DNA of 64,000 nt from Nocardioides sp. CFH 31398 (GCF_022436705.1 NZ_JAKUHT010000006.1:89113-153112); one strand, 5' to 3'. Positions 17,781-32,153 are shown, numbered from the stretch's first letter. The notes: generated by a model not told the origin, from the letters alone. Made by a program: numbers and translations.

Positions 17781-19055
17781 ATGACCTCCCTGCTGCCGAA
17801 CCCCGGCCGCACCCGGGACCGCGGCGACTCCCCGGGCGGGACCGGCGACGCCGCGGGACCGGCGACGCCCTTCCCGGGAGCCCGTCCGCTCACGCTGGTC
17901 GCGCTGCTCGCGGGTGCGCTGGCGGCCGCGGCGACGCTGACGGTCTGCCTGGCGCTGGGCGTCCTGGGGTGGTTCCTCGTGGACTCCGGCGCCCACGGGA
18001 CGCCGGGGGAGGCGCTCCGCCTGGCCTCGGTCGGCTGGCTGGTCGCGCACGGGTCCGCCGTCACCGTCCAGGGCAGCCTGGTCACCCTCGTGCCGCTCGG
18101 GCTGACGGCGCTCGCCGCGTGGACCACGTGGCGCGCCGCCGTCCGCTCCGGCGAGCTCCTCGCCGGCCACGGCCCCGACGTCCACCGCCTCGGCGACGGC
18201 GAGCGGGACTGGACCGTGCTCGTCGCCTCGACCCTCTTCGCCGCCGGGTATGTCGTCGTGGCCGTCGTGACCGTCGTCCTCGCGGCGACGCCCGGGACCG
18301 GGCCGTCGACCGTCCGCGCGATCGCCGGTGCGCTGGCCCTGTCGCTGCTCGTGGGGGCGCCGGGCATCGCCGTCGGCTCCGGCCGCGCCGCGCTCTGGGT
18401 CAGCCAGCTGCCGCCGGCCGTCCCGGCCGCCGTCGCGGCCTGCGGCCGCCTGCTCGTCGCCGTGGCTGCCGCCTGCGGCGTCACCGTGCTGGTCGCCGTC
18501 GTCCTCGCCTTCGACGACGTCGTCAACGTCTTCGCCCGCCTGCACACCGGCACCGGGGAGGCCGTCACGCTGGTCGTCCTCTGCCTGGTCGTGCTGCCGA
18601 ACGCCGCGGTGTACGCCGGGTCGTGGCTGCTCGGGCCCGGGTTCGCCGTCGGCACCCAGACGCTGGTCTCTCCCGGGCTCGTCGTGGTCGGCCCGCTGCC
18701 GCTGTTCCCGCTCGCCGGCGCCGTGCCCGCGGGCGGCGGCACCGCGCCGTGGGGGATCGCCGCCCTGGCCGTCCTGCCGGTCGTCGCCGTGTGGGCGGTC
18801 TCCCGGGCCCTGCGACGCCACCCCACGACCCGCTGGGACGACGGCGCCCTCCGGGGCTGTGCCGCCGGGCTGCTCGCCGGACTGGCGCTCGGGCTGCTCG
18901 CGTGGCTGGCCTCCGGCGCGGTCGGCCCGGGCCGGATGACCGAGATCGGGCCCGCCCCCGTCGCGGTCGTGCTGCACGCCGTCCCCGCCCTCGGCCTCGG
19001 GGGGCTCCTCGGGGGGCTGCTCGCGACGTGGCGCCACCGCCGCGCGACCGCCTGA
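17781..19055 (+). CDS. DUF6350 (PerM-like) polytopic membrane protein
   Basis: 424 aa from ATG 17781, with CAGGAT 8 nt before it. After a polar 35-residue N-terminus there are about ten hydrophobic segments, the first near residue 40 (LTLVALLAGALAAAATLTV) and the last near residue 410 (VLHAVPALGLGGLLGGLLA). The combination of size, topology and position directly before purN-purH identifies it as the counterpart of M. tuberculosis Rv0955 (PerM), which is needed for cell division and persistence there. Function in this organism is an inference from that synteny. Confidence 0.8.
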   Translation: MTSLLPNPGRTRDRGDSPGGTGDAAGPATPFPGARPLTLVALLAGALAAAATLTVCLALGVLGWFLVDSGAHGTPGEALRLASVGWLVAHGSAVTVQGSLVTLVPLGLTALAAWTTWRAAVRSGELLAGHGPDVHRLGDGERDWTVLVASTLFAAGYVVVAVVTVVLAATPGTGPSTVRAIAGALALSLLVGAPGIAVGSGRAALWVSQLPPAVPAAVAACGRLLVAVAAACGVTVLVAVVLAFDDVVNVFARLHTGTGEAVTLVVLCLVVLPNAAVYAGSWLLGPGFAVGTQTLVSPGLVVVGPLPLFPLAGAVPAGGGTAPWGIAALAVLPVVAVWAVSRALRRHPTTRWDDGALRGCAAGLLAGLALGLLAWLASGAVGPGRMTEIGPAPVAVVLHAVPALGLGGLLGGLLATWRHRRATA

Positions 19056-19076
19056 GACCCGACGACCCTCCGCCAC

Positions 19077-19082
19077 TACAGT
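19077..19082 (+). promoter_or_regulatory. Predicted -10 box (TACAGT) of a leaderless purN-purH transcript
   Basis: TACAGT, 6 nt, then GTG 19089. No Shine-Dalgarno sequence is present. It lies 22 nt after the DUF6350 stop. Confidence 0.55.
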
Positions 19083-19088
19083 GAGCCG

Positions 19089-19700
19089 GTGCCCTCGCGA
19101 AGCCCCGCGCGACTCGTCGTGCTCGTCTCCGGGACCGGCACCAACCTCGCGGCACTGCTGCACGCCTGCGCCGAGCCGTCGTACGGCGCCGTCGTGGTCG
19201 CCGTCGGCGCGGACCGCCCCGGCATCGCCGCGCTCGAGCGTGCCGAGGCAGCAGGGGTGCCCACCTTCGTGCACCGCGTCCGGGACTTCGACACCCGCGA
19301 GGCCTGGGACGCCGCGATGGTTGGGTCGGTGGGGTCGTTCGAGCCGGACCTGGTGGTGTCGGCCGGGTTCATGAAGCTGGCCGGTCCCGCGTTCCTCGAC
19401 GCGTTCGGCGGCCGCTACCTCAACACCCACCCCGCCCTGCTGCCGTCGTTCCCCGGCATGCACGGCGTCGCGGACGCCCTCGCGCACGGCGTGAAGGTCA
19501 CCGGGGCGACGCTGTTCGTGGTCGACGCCGGCGTCGACACCGGGCCGATCCTCGCGCAGGTGGCCGTGCCCGTCCTCGACGACGACGACGAGGACTCCCT
19601 CCACTCCCGCATCAAGACGGCCGAGCAGGCGATGCTCGTCGAGCACGTCGGCCGGCTGGCCCGCGAGGGTCTCGACAGGAAGGTCAGCACCGGATCATGA
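19089..19700 (+). CDS. purN: Phosphoribosylglycinamide formyltransferase (GART)
   Basis: 203 aa from GTG 19089. Transfers a formyl group from 10-formyl-THF to GAR, step 3 of purine synthesis. The phosphate-binding loop is [12 protein letters not shown] at residues 11-22. The catalytic Asn and His are in [14 protein letters not shown], and the catalytic Asp is in [13 protein letters not shown]. Its TGA overlaps the purH ATG (ATGA), so translation is coupled. The cofactor is regenerated by the folD product just downstream. Confidence 0.96.
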   Translation: MPSRSPARLVVLVSGTGTNLAALLHACAEPSYGAVVVAVGADRPGIAALERAEAAGVPTFVHRVRDFDTREAWDAAMVGSVGSFEPDLVVSAGFMKLAGPAFLDAFGGRYLNTHPALLPSFPGMHGVADALAHGVKVTGATLFVVDAGVDTGPILAQVAVPVLDDDDEDSLHSRIKTAEQAMLVEHVGRLAREGLDRKVSTGS

Positions 19701-21271
19701 GCACCACCACGAGCGGCGACGGCACGAGCGAGGCTCGCGTCCCCCTGCGCCGGGCCCTCGTCTCGGTCTTCGACAAGTCCGGTCTCGAGCAGCTCGTCCG
19801 CGGCCTCGCCGACGGCGGCGTCGAGCTGGTCTCCACCGGCGGCTCCGCCCGGCTCATCGAGTCGGTCGGCCTGCCCGTCACGAAGGTGGAGGACCTCACC
19901 GGCTTCCCCGAGTGCCTCGACGGCCGCGTGAAGACGCTGCACCCCCGCGTGCACGCCGGGATCCTGGCCGACCGCCGCCTGCCCGACCACGTCAGCCAGC
20001 TCGAGGACCTCGGCGTGGAGCCGTTCGACCTCGTCGTGTCGAACCTCTACCCCTTCACCGACACCGTCGCGTCCGGTGCCGGCTTCGACGAGTGCGTCGA
20101 GCAGATCGACATCGGCGGCCCGTCGATGGTGCGCGCCGCCGCGAAGAACCACCCCTCGGTCGCCATCGTGACCAGCCCGGCGGCGTACGGCGCGACGCTG
20201 GAGGCGCTGGCCGCCGGCGGGTTCACCCTCGACCAGCGCCGCCGCCTCGCCGCGGAGGCCTTCGCGCACACCGCGGCGTACGACGTGGCGGTGGGCCGCT
20301 GGTTCGCCGAGCAGGTCGAGCCCGACGGCTGGCCCGCCTTCACCGGCGCCGCCCTCCACCGCGGCAGCACGCTGCGCTACGGCGAGAACCCGCACCAGCA
20401 GGCCGCGCTCTACCTCGACGGCACCGGCGGGCTCGCGGAGGCCGAGCAGCTCGGCGGCAAGGAGATGTCGTACAACAACTACGTCGACACCGACGCCGCC
20501 TGGCGCGCCGCGCACGACCACGACGGCCCCGCCGTCGCGATCATCAAGCACGCCAACCCCTGCGGCATCGCCGTCGGCTCCGACGTCGCTGACGCCCACG
20601 CGAAGGCCCACGCCTGCGACCCCACCTCGGCCTTCGGTGGCGTCATCGCGACGAACCGCCCGGTGAGCGTCGCCATGGCCACCCAGGTCGCTGAGGTCTT
20701 CACCGAGGTGCTCGTCGCCCCGGCCTACGAGGACGGCGCGGTCGAGGTGCTCGCCGCGAAGAAGAACCTGCGGATCCTGCGCTGCTCCACCCCGCCGACC
20801 GCCGCCGCCCTCGAGCGCCGTCCGATCTCCGGCGGCGAGCTGGCCCAGGAGCGCGACGTCTTCCAGGCCGACGGCGACGACCCCGCGGGCTGGACCCTGG
20901 CCACCGGCGAGGCGGCGTCCGACGAGGTGCTCGCCGACCTCGCCTTCGCCTGGCGCGCGGTGCGCGCCGTGAAGTCCAACGCGATCCTCCTCGCCTCCGA
21001 CGGCGCCTCCGTGGGGGTCGGGATGGGCCAGGTCAACCGCGTCGACTCCTGCCGCCTGGCCGTCGAGCGGGCCGGTGAGCGTGCCGCCGGGTCGGTGGCC
21101 GCCTCTGACGCGTTCTTCCCGTTCGAGGACGGCCCCCAGGTCCTCATCGACGCCGGGGTCCGCGCCATCGTGCAGCCCGGCGGGTCCAAGCGGGACCAGC
21201 TGACGATCGACGCCGCGAACGCCGCCGGCGTGACGATGTACTTCACGGGCACGCGCCACTTCGCCCACTGA
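19697..21271 (+). CDS. purH: Bifunctional AICAR transformylase / IMP cyclohydrolase
   Basis: 524 aa from ATG 19697. Catalyses the last two steps to IMP. The N-terminal cyclohydrolase (MGS-like) domain begins with [20 protein letters not shown] and contains [11 protein letters not shown] and [18 protein letters not shown]. The C-terminal transformylase domain contains [13 protein letters not shown] and the catalytic Lys-His motif [12 protein letters not shown] near residue 285. Normal length. It overlaps purN by 4 bases and precedes folD by 43 bases. Confidence 0.97.
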   Translation: MSTTTSGDGTSEARVPLRRALVSVFDKSGLEQLVRGLADGGVELVSTGGSARLIESVGLPVTKVEDLTGFPECLDGRVKTLHPRVHAGILADRRLPDHVSQLEDLGVEPFDLVVSNLYPFTDTVASGAGFDECVEQIDIGGPSMVRAAAKNHPSVAIVTSPAAYGATLEALAAGGFTLDQRRRLAAEAFAHTAAYDVAVGRWFAEQVEPDGWPAFTGAALHRGSTLRYGENPHQQAALYLDGTGGLAEAEQLGGKEMSYNNYVDTDAAWRAAHDHDGPAVAIIKHANPCGIAVGSDVADAHAKAHACDPTSAFGGVIATNRPVSVAMATQVAEVFTEVLVAPAYEDGAVEVLAAKKNLRILRCSTPPTAAALERRPISGGELAQERDVFQADGDDPAGWTLATGEAASDEVLADLAFAWRAVRAVKSNAILLASDGASVGVGMGQVNRVDSCRLAVERAGERAAGSVAASDAFFPFEDGPQVLIDAGVRAIVQPGGSKRDQLTIDAANAAGVTMYFTGTRHFAH

Positions 21272-21314
21272 GCCAACCCCGGCCCACCCGGGCCGACCCA
21301 GACAGGGAGCCCCC

Positions 21315-22172
21315 ATGACCGCCCAGACCCTCGACGGCAAGGCGACGCTCGCCACTATCCTCGACGAGCTGCGCGGCCGGGTCGCCGCGTTGCGCGAGCG
21401 CGGCGTCGTCCCCGGCCTGGCGACCGTGATGGTGGGGGAGGACCCCGGCAACCAGTGGTACGTCGGAGCGAAGCACAAGGACTGCGCGAAGGTCGGGATC
21501 GAGTCGTTCCGCCACGACCTGCCGTCCGGCACCTCGCAGGCCGAGGTCGAGGCGCTCATCGACGACCTCAACGCCGACGACCGGGTCACCGGCTTCATCG
21601 TCCAGCAGCCGACGGGCCTCGACGAGTTCCGTCTGCTGTCGCGCGTCTCCCCGGAGAAGGACGTCGACGGTCTCCACCCGGTCAACCTCGGCAAGCTCGT
21701 CCTCGGTGAGCCCGGCCCGCTGCCGTGCACCCCGGTCGGCTGCCTCGACCTGCTGCGCCGCCACGGGGTCGAGCTGGCCGGCGCGGAGGTCGTCGTCGTC
21801 GGCCGTGGCCTGACCGTCGGTCGTCCGCTCGGGCTGCTGCTGACCCGTCGTAGCGAGAACGCCACGGCGACCCTGTGCCACACCGGGACCCGCGACCTCG
21901 CCGCCCACGTCCGCAACGCCGACGTCGTCGTCGCCGCGGCGGGCGTCCCGGGGATCATCTCGGGCGACATGGTCAAGCCCGGCGCCGCCGTCCTCGACGT
22001 CGGGGTCTCGCGGGTCGACGGGAGGATCGCGGGCGACGTCGCGGACGACGTCTGGGACGTCGCGGGGTGGGTCTCCCCGAACCCCGGCGGGGTCGGGCCG
22101 ATGACCCGGGCGATGCTCCTGGAGAACGTCGTCTCCCTCGCGGAGCGGTCCGCGGCACGGCAGGCCGGGTGA
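21315..22172 (+). CDS. folD: Methylenetetrahydrofolate dehydrogenase / methenyl-THF cyclohydrolase
   Basis: 285 aa from ATG 21315, preceded by AGGGAGC. Produces 10-formyl-THF, the cofactor used by PurN and PurH upstream. The active-site Lys-containing segment is [17 protein letters not shown] near residue 47. QQPTGLDEF and [17 protein letters not shown] are family signatures, and the NADP-binding loop is [17 protein letters not shown] near residue 160. The downstream DUF3017 gene overlaps its stop. Confidence 0.96.
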   Translation: MTAQTLDGKATLATILDELRGRVAALRERGVVPGLATVMVGEDPGNQWYVGAKHKDCAKVGIESFRHDLPSGTSQAEVEALIDDLNADDRVTGFIVQQPTGLDEFRLLSRVSPEKDVDGLHPVNLGKLVLGEPGPLPCTPVGCLDLLRRHGVELAGAEVVVVGRGLTVGRPLGLLLTRRSENATATLCHTGTRDLAAHVRNADVVVAAAGVPGIISGDMVKPGAAVLDVGVSRVDGRIAGDVADDVWDVAGWVSPNPGGVGPMTRAMLLENVVSLAERSAARQAG

Positions 22173-22561
22173 CGGCCCTCCCGATGTCCGACGCCAGCCC
22201 ACCGACCGCCCCCGACGAGGAGCCCGACGAGACCCCCGACGGTCCTGCCGGCGACGCCCCGGAGGACGCCCCGGAGGAGCCGGCCCGGTTCTACCCCTCG
22301 ACGGTGGGCGGCGCGCTGTACCTGCTGGTGATGGCCGCGACCGCGGCCGGGATCGTCGTCGTCGGCCTGGGTCCGTGGCGGACCGGCGTCCGCATCCTCG
22401 CCGGGGCCCTGCTGGCGGCCGCGGCGCTGCGGTTCGTGCTGCCGAGCAAGGACGCCGGGATGCTCGCCGTCCGGCACCGCGCGTTCGACACCGTGCTGCT
22501 GACGGTGCTGGGCGGGGTGCTGGTGTTCCTGACGTACTCGATCCCCGACCAGCCCGTCTGA
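22169..22561 (+). CDS. DUF3017 small membrane protein
   Basis: 130 aa from GTG 22169, which overlaps the folD stop (GTGA); ATG 22184, five codons later, is an alternative start. Residues 1-45 are acidic and proline-rich ([14 protein letters not shown]). Three hydrophobic segments follow at about 53-70, 76-92 and 110-126, ending in [10 protein letters not shown]. This is the conserved DUF3017 protein that follows folD in many actinobacteria. Its role is unknown. The stop codon sits inside the operon terminator. Confidence 0.82.
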   Translation: MTALPMSDASPPTAPDEEPDETPDGPAGDAPEDAPEEPARFYPSTVGGALYLLVMAATAAGIVVVGLGPWRTGVRILAGALLAAAALRFVLPSKDAGMLAVRHRAFDTVLLTVLGGVLVFLTYSIPDQPV

Positions 22562-22581
22562 GACGGGCCGATCGGGGATCG
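22539..22581 (+). terminator. Two-tier terminator of the purN-purH-folD operon
   Basis: The outer stem CGATCCCCGA (22539-22548) pairs with TCGGGGATCG (22572-22581). The inner GCCCG/CGGGC stem lies at 22552-22556 with 22564-22568. It overlaps the last codons and stop of the DUF3017 gene. Confidence 0.75.
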
Positions 22582-22629
22582 GTGGTGGTGCGGTGACCCG
22601 GCCGGCTCGTTCCTCGCCGAACGAGGCGG

Positions 22630-23619
<990 letters not shown>

Positions 23620-23744
23620 GACGTACTCCTCCGTGGTGCGGACCCGTCCGGGCCCGCGAAGTCGGGTTCTGGTCCGCCCGCGAACCTAGCAGCGCGCGGC
23701 CGCGCCTGCCGTGTCGGTCCGCGGCCTCTGGGATGCTTCGCAGC

Positions 23745-24458
23745 ATGAGGCACGACGGCCGACGGCGGGCGGCTGCAGTCAGCGTGGTGGGGGCCCTGCT
23801 CCTGGCCGGGTGCGGCGGCACCCCGCCGGTCAGCCCGACCGCCGGCGTGGACGAGCTGACCATCCCGACGCCGGACCCCGACCCGTACGACTTCACGGCC
23901 CGCGTCGACCACCCGCTCTTCCCGCTGGTGGACGACCCGACCTGGACGTACGAGGGTCCGCAGGGCAGCAGCGTCGAGCTCAGCGTCGACGGCACCGACC
24001 TCGTCGACGGCGTCGAGGTCACCACGGTGCGCCGGGTGCTCCTCGACCGCCGCGGCCGCACGGTGGGGGAGCGGCGCTCGTCGTTCGCGCAGGACAACGA
24101 CGGCAACGTGTGGTCCTTCGGCCGCGAGGTCCTGGAGGGCGACGGCGAGTCGTGGGAGGCCGGCACGGACGGCGCCGAGGCCGGCCTGCTCCTCCCGGCC
24201 ACGCCGCGGGTGGGTGACGCCTGGCTCCAGCAGGAGTCGTCCGCGCTCACCACCACCGTCGAGGTGCTCGAGCTGGACGCCCGTGTCCCCGCCCTCGGCG
24301 GTCAGGTGGAGGCCGTCGCCACCCGCGACCAGGCCACCGGCACCGAGGTCGACGAGGACGTCGTCCGCTACTACGCCCCCGGCGTGGGCATCGTCCGCGT
24401 CGAGGACGCCGTCACCGGTGAGCCGCTCCTGGAGCTGACCGAGGTCGACCGCTCCTAG
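23745..24458 (+). CDS. Lipoprotein of unknown function
   Basis: 237 aa. The signal peptide RRRAAAVSVVGALLLAGC ends in a clear lipobox (LLAGC), so it is predicted to be lipid-anchored on the outer face of the membrane. I chose ATG 23745 over ATG 23733 because GATGCT lies 7 nt before it. The mature part has a short proline/aspartate linker (PTPDPDPYDF) and then a single beta-rich domain of about 200 residues starting HPLFPLVDDPTWTYEG and ending YYAPGVGIVRVED. I do not recognise a named family. It is divergent from mdh and converges on the aquaporin gene. Confidence 0.78.
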   Translation: MRHDGRRRAAAVSVVGALLLAGCGGTPPVSPTAGVDELTIPTPDPDPYDFTARVDHPLFPLVDDPTWTYEGPQGSSVELSVDGTDLVDGVEVTTVRRVLLDRRGRTVGERRSSFAQDNDGNVWSFGREVLEGDGESWEAGTDGAEAGLLLPATPRVGDAWLQQESSALTTTVEVLELDARVPALGGQVEAVATRDQATGTEVDEDVVRYYAPGVGIVRVEDAVTGEPLLELTEVDRS

Positions 24459-24473
24459 ACCGACCGGTCACCG

Positions 24474-24499
24474 GAGCGCTCCAAAATCATGGAGCGGTC
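24474..24499. terminator. Hairpin between the lipoprotein gene and the aquaporin gene
   Basis: A 7-bp stem CGCTCCA (24477-24483) with TGGAGCG (24490-24496) and a 6-nt A-rich loop. It extends past one mismatch to 24474 and 24499. It is convergent and can serve both genes. Confidence 0.6.
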
Positions 24500-28071
<3,572 letters not shown>

Positions 28072-28084
28072 GGCCGTACGGCAC

Positions 28085-28133
28085 GGCCGGCGCGGGTGCT
28101 GCTCACCACCGGGCGAGCAGCACCCCGCCGGCC
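28085..28133. terminator. Terminator of icd and the convergent DUF3592 gene
   Basis: An 8-bp outer stem (28085-28092 with 28126-28133) and an 11-bp inner stem (28094-28104 with 28115-28125) are separated by one bulged base, with a 10-nt loop. It overlaps the DUF3592 stop codon. Confidence 0.8.
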
Positions 28134-28573
28134 AGCAGCAGGATCGACGCCCCGATCACGAAGAAGACCGAGAGCACCAGGCCGAGGAACACCGCGGCGA
28201 CCGGGCCGGTGGGCGCGGTCGCCGGGGTCGACCGGTCCGGGTCGGACGGGTCGACGAGCACGTCGATCCGGCGGACGCCGGAGGTCTCGTCCATCCACAC
28301 CGAGCCGAGCGGGCCGCTCCCGGTGCGCTCGACCCCGTCCGGGCCGCGGTAGGTGTAGCGGCCGACGACGACCGTCCGTCGGCTGTCGCCGGCACCCCGG
28401 CTCTCGACGCGGGTGGCGGTGACGACGCCCTGGACCGGCGTCCAGGTCCGGCGCCGCCGTGAGGACCGCAGGGCCCCGACGAGGACCACGGTGGGCAGGG
28501 CGACGAACGCCGCCGCGATCAGCAGCGGGATCAGCAGGAACACCCAGGGGGCTCCGTCGAGCAGCGTGGACAC
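28103..28573 (-). CDS. DUF3592-type membrane protein
   Basis: 156 aa from GTG 28573 (a CAGACT box lies 7 nt before it). One membrane helix at each end: about residues 9-32 ([20 protein letters not shown]) and 128-152. Between them is a soluble beta-rich domain with [14 protein letters not shown], then [10 protein letters not shown] and [12 protein letters not shown]. This layout is typical of DUF3592 proteins, whose function is unknown. The last residues overlap the shared terminator. Confidence 0.72.
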   Translation of the reverse strand: MSTLLDGAPWVFLLIPLLIAAAFVALPTVVLVGALRSSRRRRTWTPVQGVVTATRVESRGAGDSRRTVVVGRYTYRGPDGVERTGSGPLGSVWMDETSGVRRIDVLVDPSDPDRSTPATAPTGPVAAVFLGLVLSVFFVIGASILLLAGGVLLARW

Positions 28574-28651
28574 GTCCGTGAGTCTGCCCACATCGGGCCG
28601 TCTGATGCCGATGCGGGGAATCGCAGCAGCGTCCCGCAGGCTGGGAGGACC

Positions 28652-29878
28652 ATGAGCGCCCCCACCCTCGACGCTGCTGCGCGCCCGGACGACCCCACCA
28701 CGGTCGGTCCCCGGCGCGTCGCCCTGGCGATCCTGGCGCTGGCGACCGGTGGTTTCGCCATCGGCACCACCGAGTTCGTCTCGATGGGCCTGCTCCCCGA
28801 GATCGCCGCCGGGGTCGGGGTCTCCATCCCGTCCGCCGGGCACCTGATCTCGGCGTACGCGCTCGGCGTCGTCGTCGGTGCGCCCGTGCTGGCCTACGTC
28901 GGCGCCCGCCTGCCGCGCCGCGCCCTGGCGCTCGCCCTCATGGCCGCGTTCGTGGTCGGCAACGTCGGCAGCGCCGTGGCGTCGTCGTACGGGCTGCTGC
29001 TGACGGCGCGCTTCGTCGCCGGTTTGCCCCACGGGGCGTTCTTCGGCGTCGCCTCCCTCATCGCCGCGTCGCTGGTCGCGGAGTCCCGCAAGGGCCGGGC
29101 GGTGGCGATGGTGATGCTCGGCCTGTCCGTCGCGAACGTGGCCGGCGTGCCGCTCGGCACCTGGCTCGGGCAGAACGTCGGGTGGCGCGAGGTCTACTGG
29201 CTGGTCGCCGTCCTCGGGGCGATCACGGTGACGCTCACCGCCTTCTTCGTGCCGCGCCGCCCCGGCGACCCGACCGCCAGCGGCCGCAACGAGCTCAGCG
29301 CCTTCGCGCAGCCGCAGGTCTGGCTGACGCTGCTGGTCGGCGCCGGCGGGTTCGGCGGCATGTTCGCCGTCTACACCTACATCGCGGAGACCGTGACGGA
29401 CGTCGGCGGCCTGGGCTCGGGCGCCGTCCCGGCGTTCCTGCTGGCCTACGGCCTGGGGATGGTCGCCGGTACCTGGGTCGCCGGCGAGCTCGCGGACCGG
29501 TCGGTGATGCGCGCCCTGTTCGTCGGGAGCATCGGCATGGGGCTCTCGCTCCTGGTCTTCTACCTGGTGGCGCCCGCCGGCTGGTGGGGCATGCCCGCGG
29601 TGTTCGTCATCGCCGTCATGGCCTCGGTGCTCGCCGTGAACCTCCAGCTGCGGCTCATGGCCGTCGCCGGCAGGGCGCAGACGCTCGGCGCCGCCATGAA
29701 CCACGCCTCGCTCAACACCGCGAACGCCCTCGGCGCCTGGCTGGGCGGCCTCGTCATCGCGGCCGGCCTCGGCTACCGCGCCCCCGCGCTGGTCGGTGCT
29801 GCGCTGTCGGTGTTCGGCCTCGTCGTGCTCCTCGTCTCCGCCGCGCTCGAGCGGCGTACGTCGACCCCCGCCGCCTGA
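28652..29878 (+). CDS. MFS efflux transporter, DHA1 family (AraJ/chloramphenicol-exporter type)
   Basis: 408 aa from ATG 28652, with GGGAGGA 4 nt upstream. Twelve hydrophobic helices. The opening ATGGFAIGTTEFVSMGLLPEIA and the motif A region GARLPRRALALALM are typical of AraJ/CmlR-like drug:proton antiporters. Substrate unknown. It is divergent from the DUF3592 gene with a 78-bp gap. A weak hairpin at 29877-29900 (7-bp stem) follows it. Confidence 0.85.
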   Translation: MSAPTLDAAARPDDPTTVGPRRVALAILALATGGFAIGTTEFVSMGLLPEIAAGVGVSIPSAGHLISAYALGVVVGAPVLAYVGARLPRRALALALMAAFVVGNVGSAVASSYGLLLTARFVAGLPHGAFFGVASLIAASLVAESRKGRAVAMVMLGLSVANVAGVPLGTWLGQNVGWREVYWLVAVLGAITVTLTAFFVPRRPGDPTASGRNELSAFAQPQVWLTLLVGAGGFGGMFAVYTYIAETVTDVGGLGSGAVPAFLLAYGLGMVAGTWVAGELADRSVMRALFVGSIGMGLSLLVFYLVAPAGWWGMPAVFVIAVMASVLAVNLQLRLMAVAGRAQTLGAAMNHASLNTANALGAWLGGLVIAAGLGYRAPALVGAALSVFGLVVLLVSAALERRTSTPAA

Positions 29879-29962
29879 GGCGCCGCCGCTGCCGCGCCTC
29901 TGGCGCGGGTGGAGGTGCGAGGGCCCTGGACAGTCGTCGCGCTCGCGGGGCAGGCTGCCGGG

Positions 29963-31054
29963 ATGCGCCGTCTCGGGACCGCCCTCGCCCCTGCCTGTCT
30001 CGCCGCGGGTCTCGCCCTGCTCGCCCCGGCCGCCGTGGCGGCGCCCGGTGACGGGGCCGGGAAGCCCCCGCGGGGAGGGCTGACCCTCGAGCAGACCGTC
30101 GTCGACCCCGACCAGAGCTTCCGCGGCCTCGACGCCGTCGACCGTCGTACGGCGTGGGTCGCGGGCGGGAGCGTGTCGGGCGGCGCCGGCTCGGTGCACC
30201 GCACCTCCGACGGCGGACGCACCTGGGTCGACGTGACCCCGCCCGGGGTCGAGGGCCTCCAGCTCCGCGACGTCGAGGTCACCGGGCGCCGGTCCGCCGT
30301 CGCCCTGTCGATCGGCGAGGGGGAGGCCTCCCGGGTCTTCCGCACCACCGACGACGGGAGGACCTGGAGCGAGACGTTCCGCAACACCGAGCCCACCGCG
30401 TTCTACAACTGCGTCGACTTCTTCCCCGGCGGCGAGGTCGGGCTCGCGGTGTCCGACCCGGTCGACGGCCGCTTCCGGATCATCCGCACCACCGACGGCG
30501 GTGCCTCCTGGCGGGTCCTGCCCGACGCAGGCATGCCCGACTCCACCGGCGAGGCGAACTTCGCCGCCTCCGGTGACTGCCTGGTCACCCACGGGCGCGA
30601 GGCCTCGTTCGGCACCGGCGGCGACCGGTCCCGGGTGTTCACGAGTCGCGACCGCGGCCTGACGTGGACGGCGACGGACTCGGCGATCCCGGCCGGTGAG
30701 GCCGCCGGGGTGTTCGGCCTGGTCTTCCGCGGCGCCCACGGGGTCGCCGTCGGCGGCGACTTCTCGGAGCCCACGGACGGCGTCGACGCGACCTCGACGA
30801 GCTCGCCGCCGCGGCGGGGCTGGACGAGCGGTGGCGACCTGACGCACCTCGCTGAGGACGCCGCCTTCGTCCGCGGCCGGACGCTGCTCGCGACCGGGGA
30901 GTCCGGGGACGTCGCCGGGACCAGCCTCTCGACGGACGGCGGCCGCTCGTGGCGGTTCCTGACCGACGTCGGCTTCCACACCCTCGACTGCGCCGGCGAC
31001 GCCTGCTGGGCCGCCGGGGGCGGCGGCCGCGTCGCCCGCGTCACGGCGCGCTGA
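29963..31054 (+). CDS. Exported Asp-box (BNR/YCF48-like) beta-propeller protein
   Basis: 363 aa from ATG 29963, 6 nt after CAGGCT. A signal peptide covers residues 1-28 (LAAGLALLAPAAVAAP). Five Asp-box motifs (S/T-x-D-x-G-x-T/S-W) are visible: TSDGGRTW, TTDDGRTW, TTDGGASW, SRDRGLTW and STDGGRSW, spaced about 50-60 residues apart, which predicts a six- or seven-bladed propeller. Two cysteine pairs near residues 150 and 350 may form disulfides outside the cell. Asp-boxes are structural, so neither sialidase nor photosystem-assembly activity should be assumed. Function unknown. Confidence 0.82.
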   Translation: MRRLGTALAPACLAAGLALLAPAAVAAPGDGAGKPPRGGLTLEQTVVDPDQSFRGLDAVDRRTAWVAGGSVSGGAGSVHRTSDGGRTWVDVTPPGVEGLQLRDVEVTGRRSAVALSIGEGEASRVFRTTDDGRTWSETFRNTEPTAFYNCVDFFPGGEVGLAVSDPVDGRFRIIRTTDGGASWRVLPDAGMPDSTGEANFAASGDCLVTHGREASFGTGGDRSRVFTSRDRGLTWTATDSAIPAGEAAGVFGLVFRGAHGVAVGGDFSEPTDGVDATSTSSPPRRGWTSGGDLTHLAEDAAFVRGRTLLATGESGDVAGTSLSTDGGRSWRFLTDVGFHTLDCAGDACWAAGGGGRVARVTAR

Positions 31055-31070
31055 GCGGGCGCCGGGGACA

Positions 31071-31092
31071 CCGGCCTCGTGCTGGAGGCCGG
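31071..31092. terminator. Terminator between the Asp-box gene and trpS
   Basis: 8-bp perfect stem CCGGCCTC (31071-31078) with GAGGCCGG (31085-31092) and a 6-nt loop, between convergent genes. Confidence 0.65.
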
Positions 31093-31097
31093 GCGGC

Positions 31098-32153
31098 TCA
31101 GACCCGGACGGTCCCCATCCGCTCGCGGACCTCGGCCAGCGTGGCGTCGGCGATCTCGTTGGCCCGGGCGTTGCCGGCGGCGAGCACGCCGTCGACGTAC
31201 GACGGGTCCGCGGCGAGCTCCGCCCGGCGCTCGCGCAGCGGGGCGAAGAAGGTGTTCAGCGCCTCGGTGACCCGCTTCTTCAGCGCGCCACCGCCGCCGT
31301 CCCCGATCTCCTCGGCGATCACGGCAGGGTCGCCGCCCTCGCACAGGGCGGCGAGGGTGAGCAGGTTCGAGACCTCCGGCCGGTTCACCGGGTCGTAGGT
31401 GATGTGGCGGTCGGAGTCGGTCTTGGCGCCCTTGACCTGCTTGGCCGTCTCGTCGGCGCTCATGCGGAGCTCGACGACGTTGCCCTTCGACTTGCTCATC
31501 TTGGTGCCGTCGGTGCCGAGCAGCAGGGGAGTGGCCGACAGCAGCGCCTCCGGCTCGGGGAACGTCTGCCCGTAGCGCTCGTTGAAGCGGCGCGCCACGA
31601 CCCGGGTCTGCTCGATGTGGGGCAGCTGGTCCTTCCCGACGGGGACGACGTTGCCCTTGCAGAACAGGATGTCGGCGGCCTGGTGGACCGGGTAGGTGAG
31701 CATGAGGCCGCTGATCGAGGTGATGCCGGCGGTGGCGGCCTCGTCCTTGACGGTGGGGTTCCGCTGGAGCTCCGCGACCGACACCAGGCTGAGGAACGGC
31801 AGCAGCAGCTGGTTCAGCGCCGGCACCGCGGAGTGCGCGAAGATCGTGGAGCGCTCCGGGTCGATGCCCGCGGCGAGGCCGTCCAGCAGCAGGTTGCGGG
31901 TGTTGCCGGCGATGTCGCCGGCGACCTCGCGGTCGGTGATCACCTGGTAGTCGGCGACGAGCACCATGATGTCGGCGCCGCTGTCCTGCAGCCGCAGCCG
32001 GTTGGCGATCGAGCCGAAGTAGTGGCCGACGTGCAGGGCGCCGGTCGGACGGTCGCCCGTGAGCATCCGGAACTGCTCCGGGTGCTCGGCGAGGCGCTTC
32101 TCCAGGTCCTCGCTGCGGGTCAGGGACGCCTCGTACGACTCGGTCACGGTCAT
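31098..32153 (-). CDS. trpS: Tryptophanyl-tRNA synthetase
   Basis: 351 aa from ATG 32153; TAGGA lies 5 nt upstream. Charges tRNA-Trp. Class I motifs are intact: TGALHVGHYFGS near residue 36 (HIGH equivalent) and TKMSKSKGN near residue 215 (KMSKS). The sequence GKDQLPHIEQTR near residue 170 is the usual tryptophan and adenylate pocket. The next gene (2'-5' RNA ligase-like) is divergent, 55 bp away. Confidence 0.96.
   Translation of the reverse strand: MTVTESYEASLTRSEDLEKRLAEHPEQFRMLTGDRPTGALHVGHYFGSIANRLRLQDSGADIMVLVADYQVITDREVAGDIAGNTRNLLLDGLAAGIDPERSTIFAHSAVPALNQLLLPFLSLVSVAELQRNPTVKDEAATAGITSISGLMLTYPVHQAADILFCKGNVVPVGKDQLPHIEQTRVVARRFNERYGQTFPEPEALLSATPLLLGTDGTKMSKSKGNVVELRMSADETAKQVKGAKTDSDRHITYDPVNRPEVSNLLTLAALCEGGDPAVIAEEIGDGGGGALKKRVTEALNTFFAPLRERRAELAADPSYVDGVLAAGNARANEIADATLAEVRERMGTVRV

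Noticed and set aside
29963..31054. Sialidase or photosystem II assembly factor
   Set aside because: Asp-box repeats are structural and occur in many propellers; no sialidase catalytic arginine triad or FRIP motif was seen.
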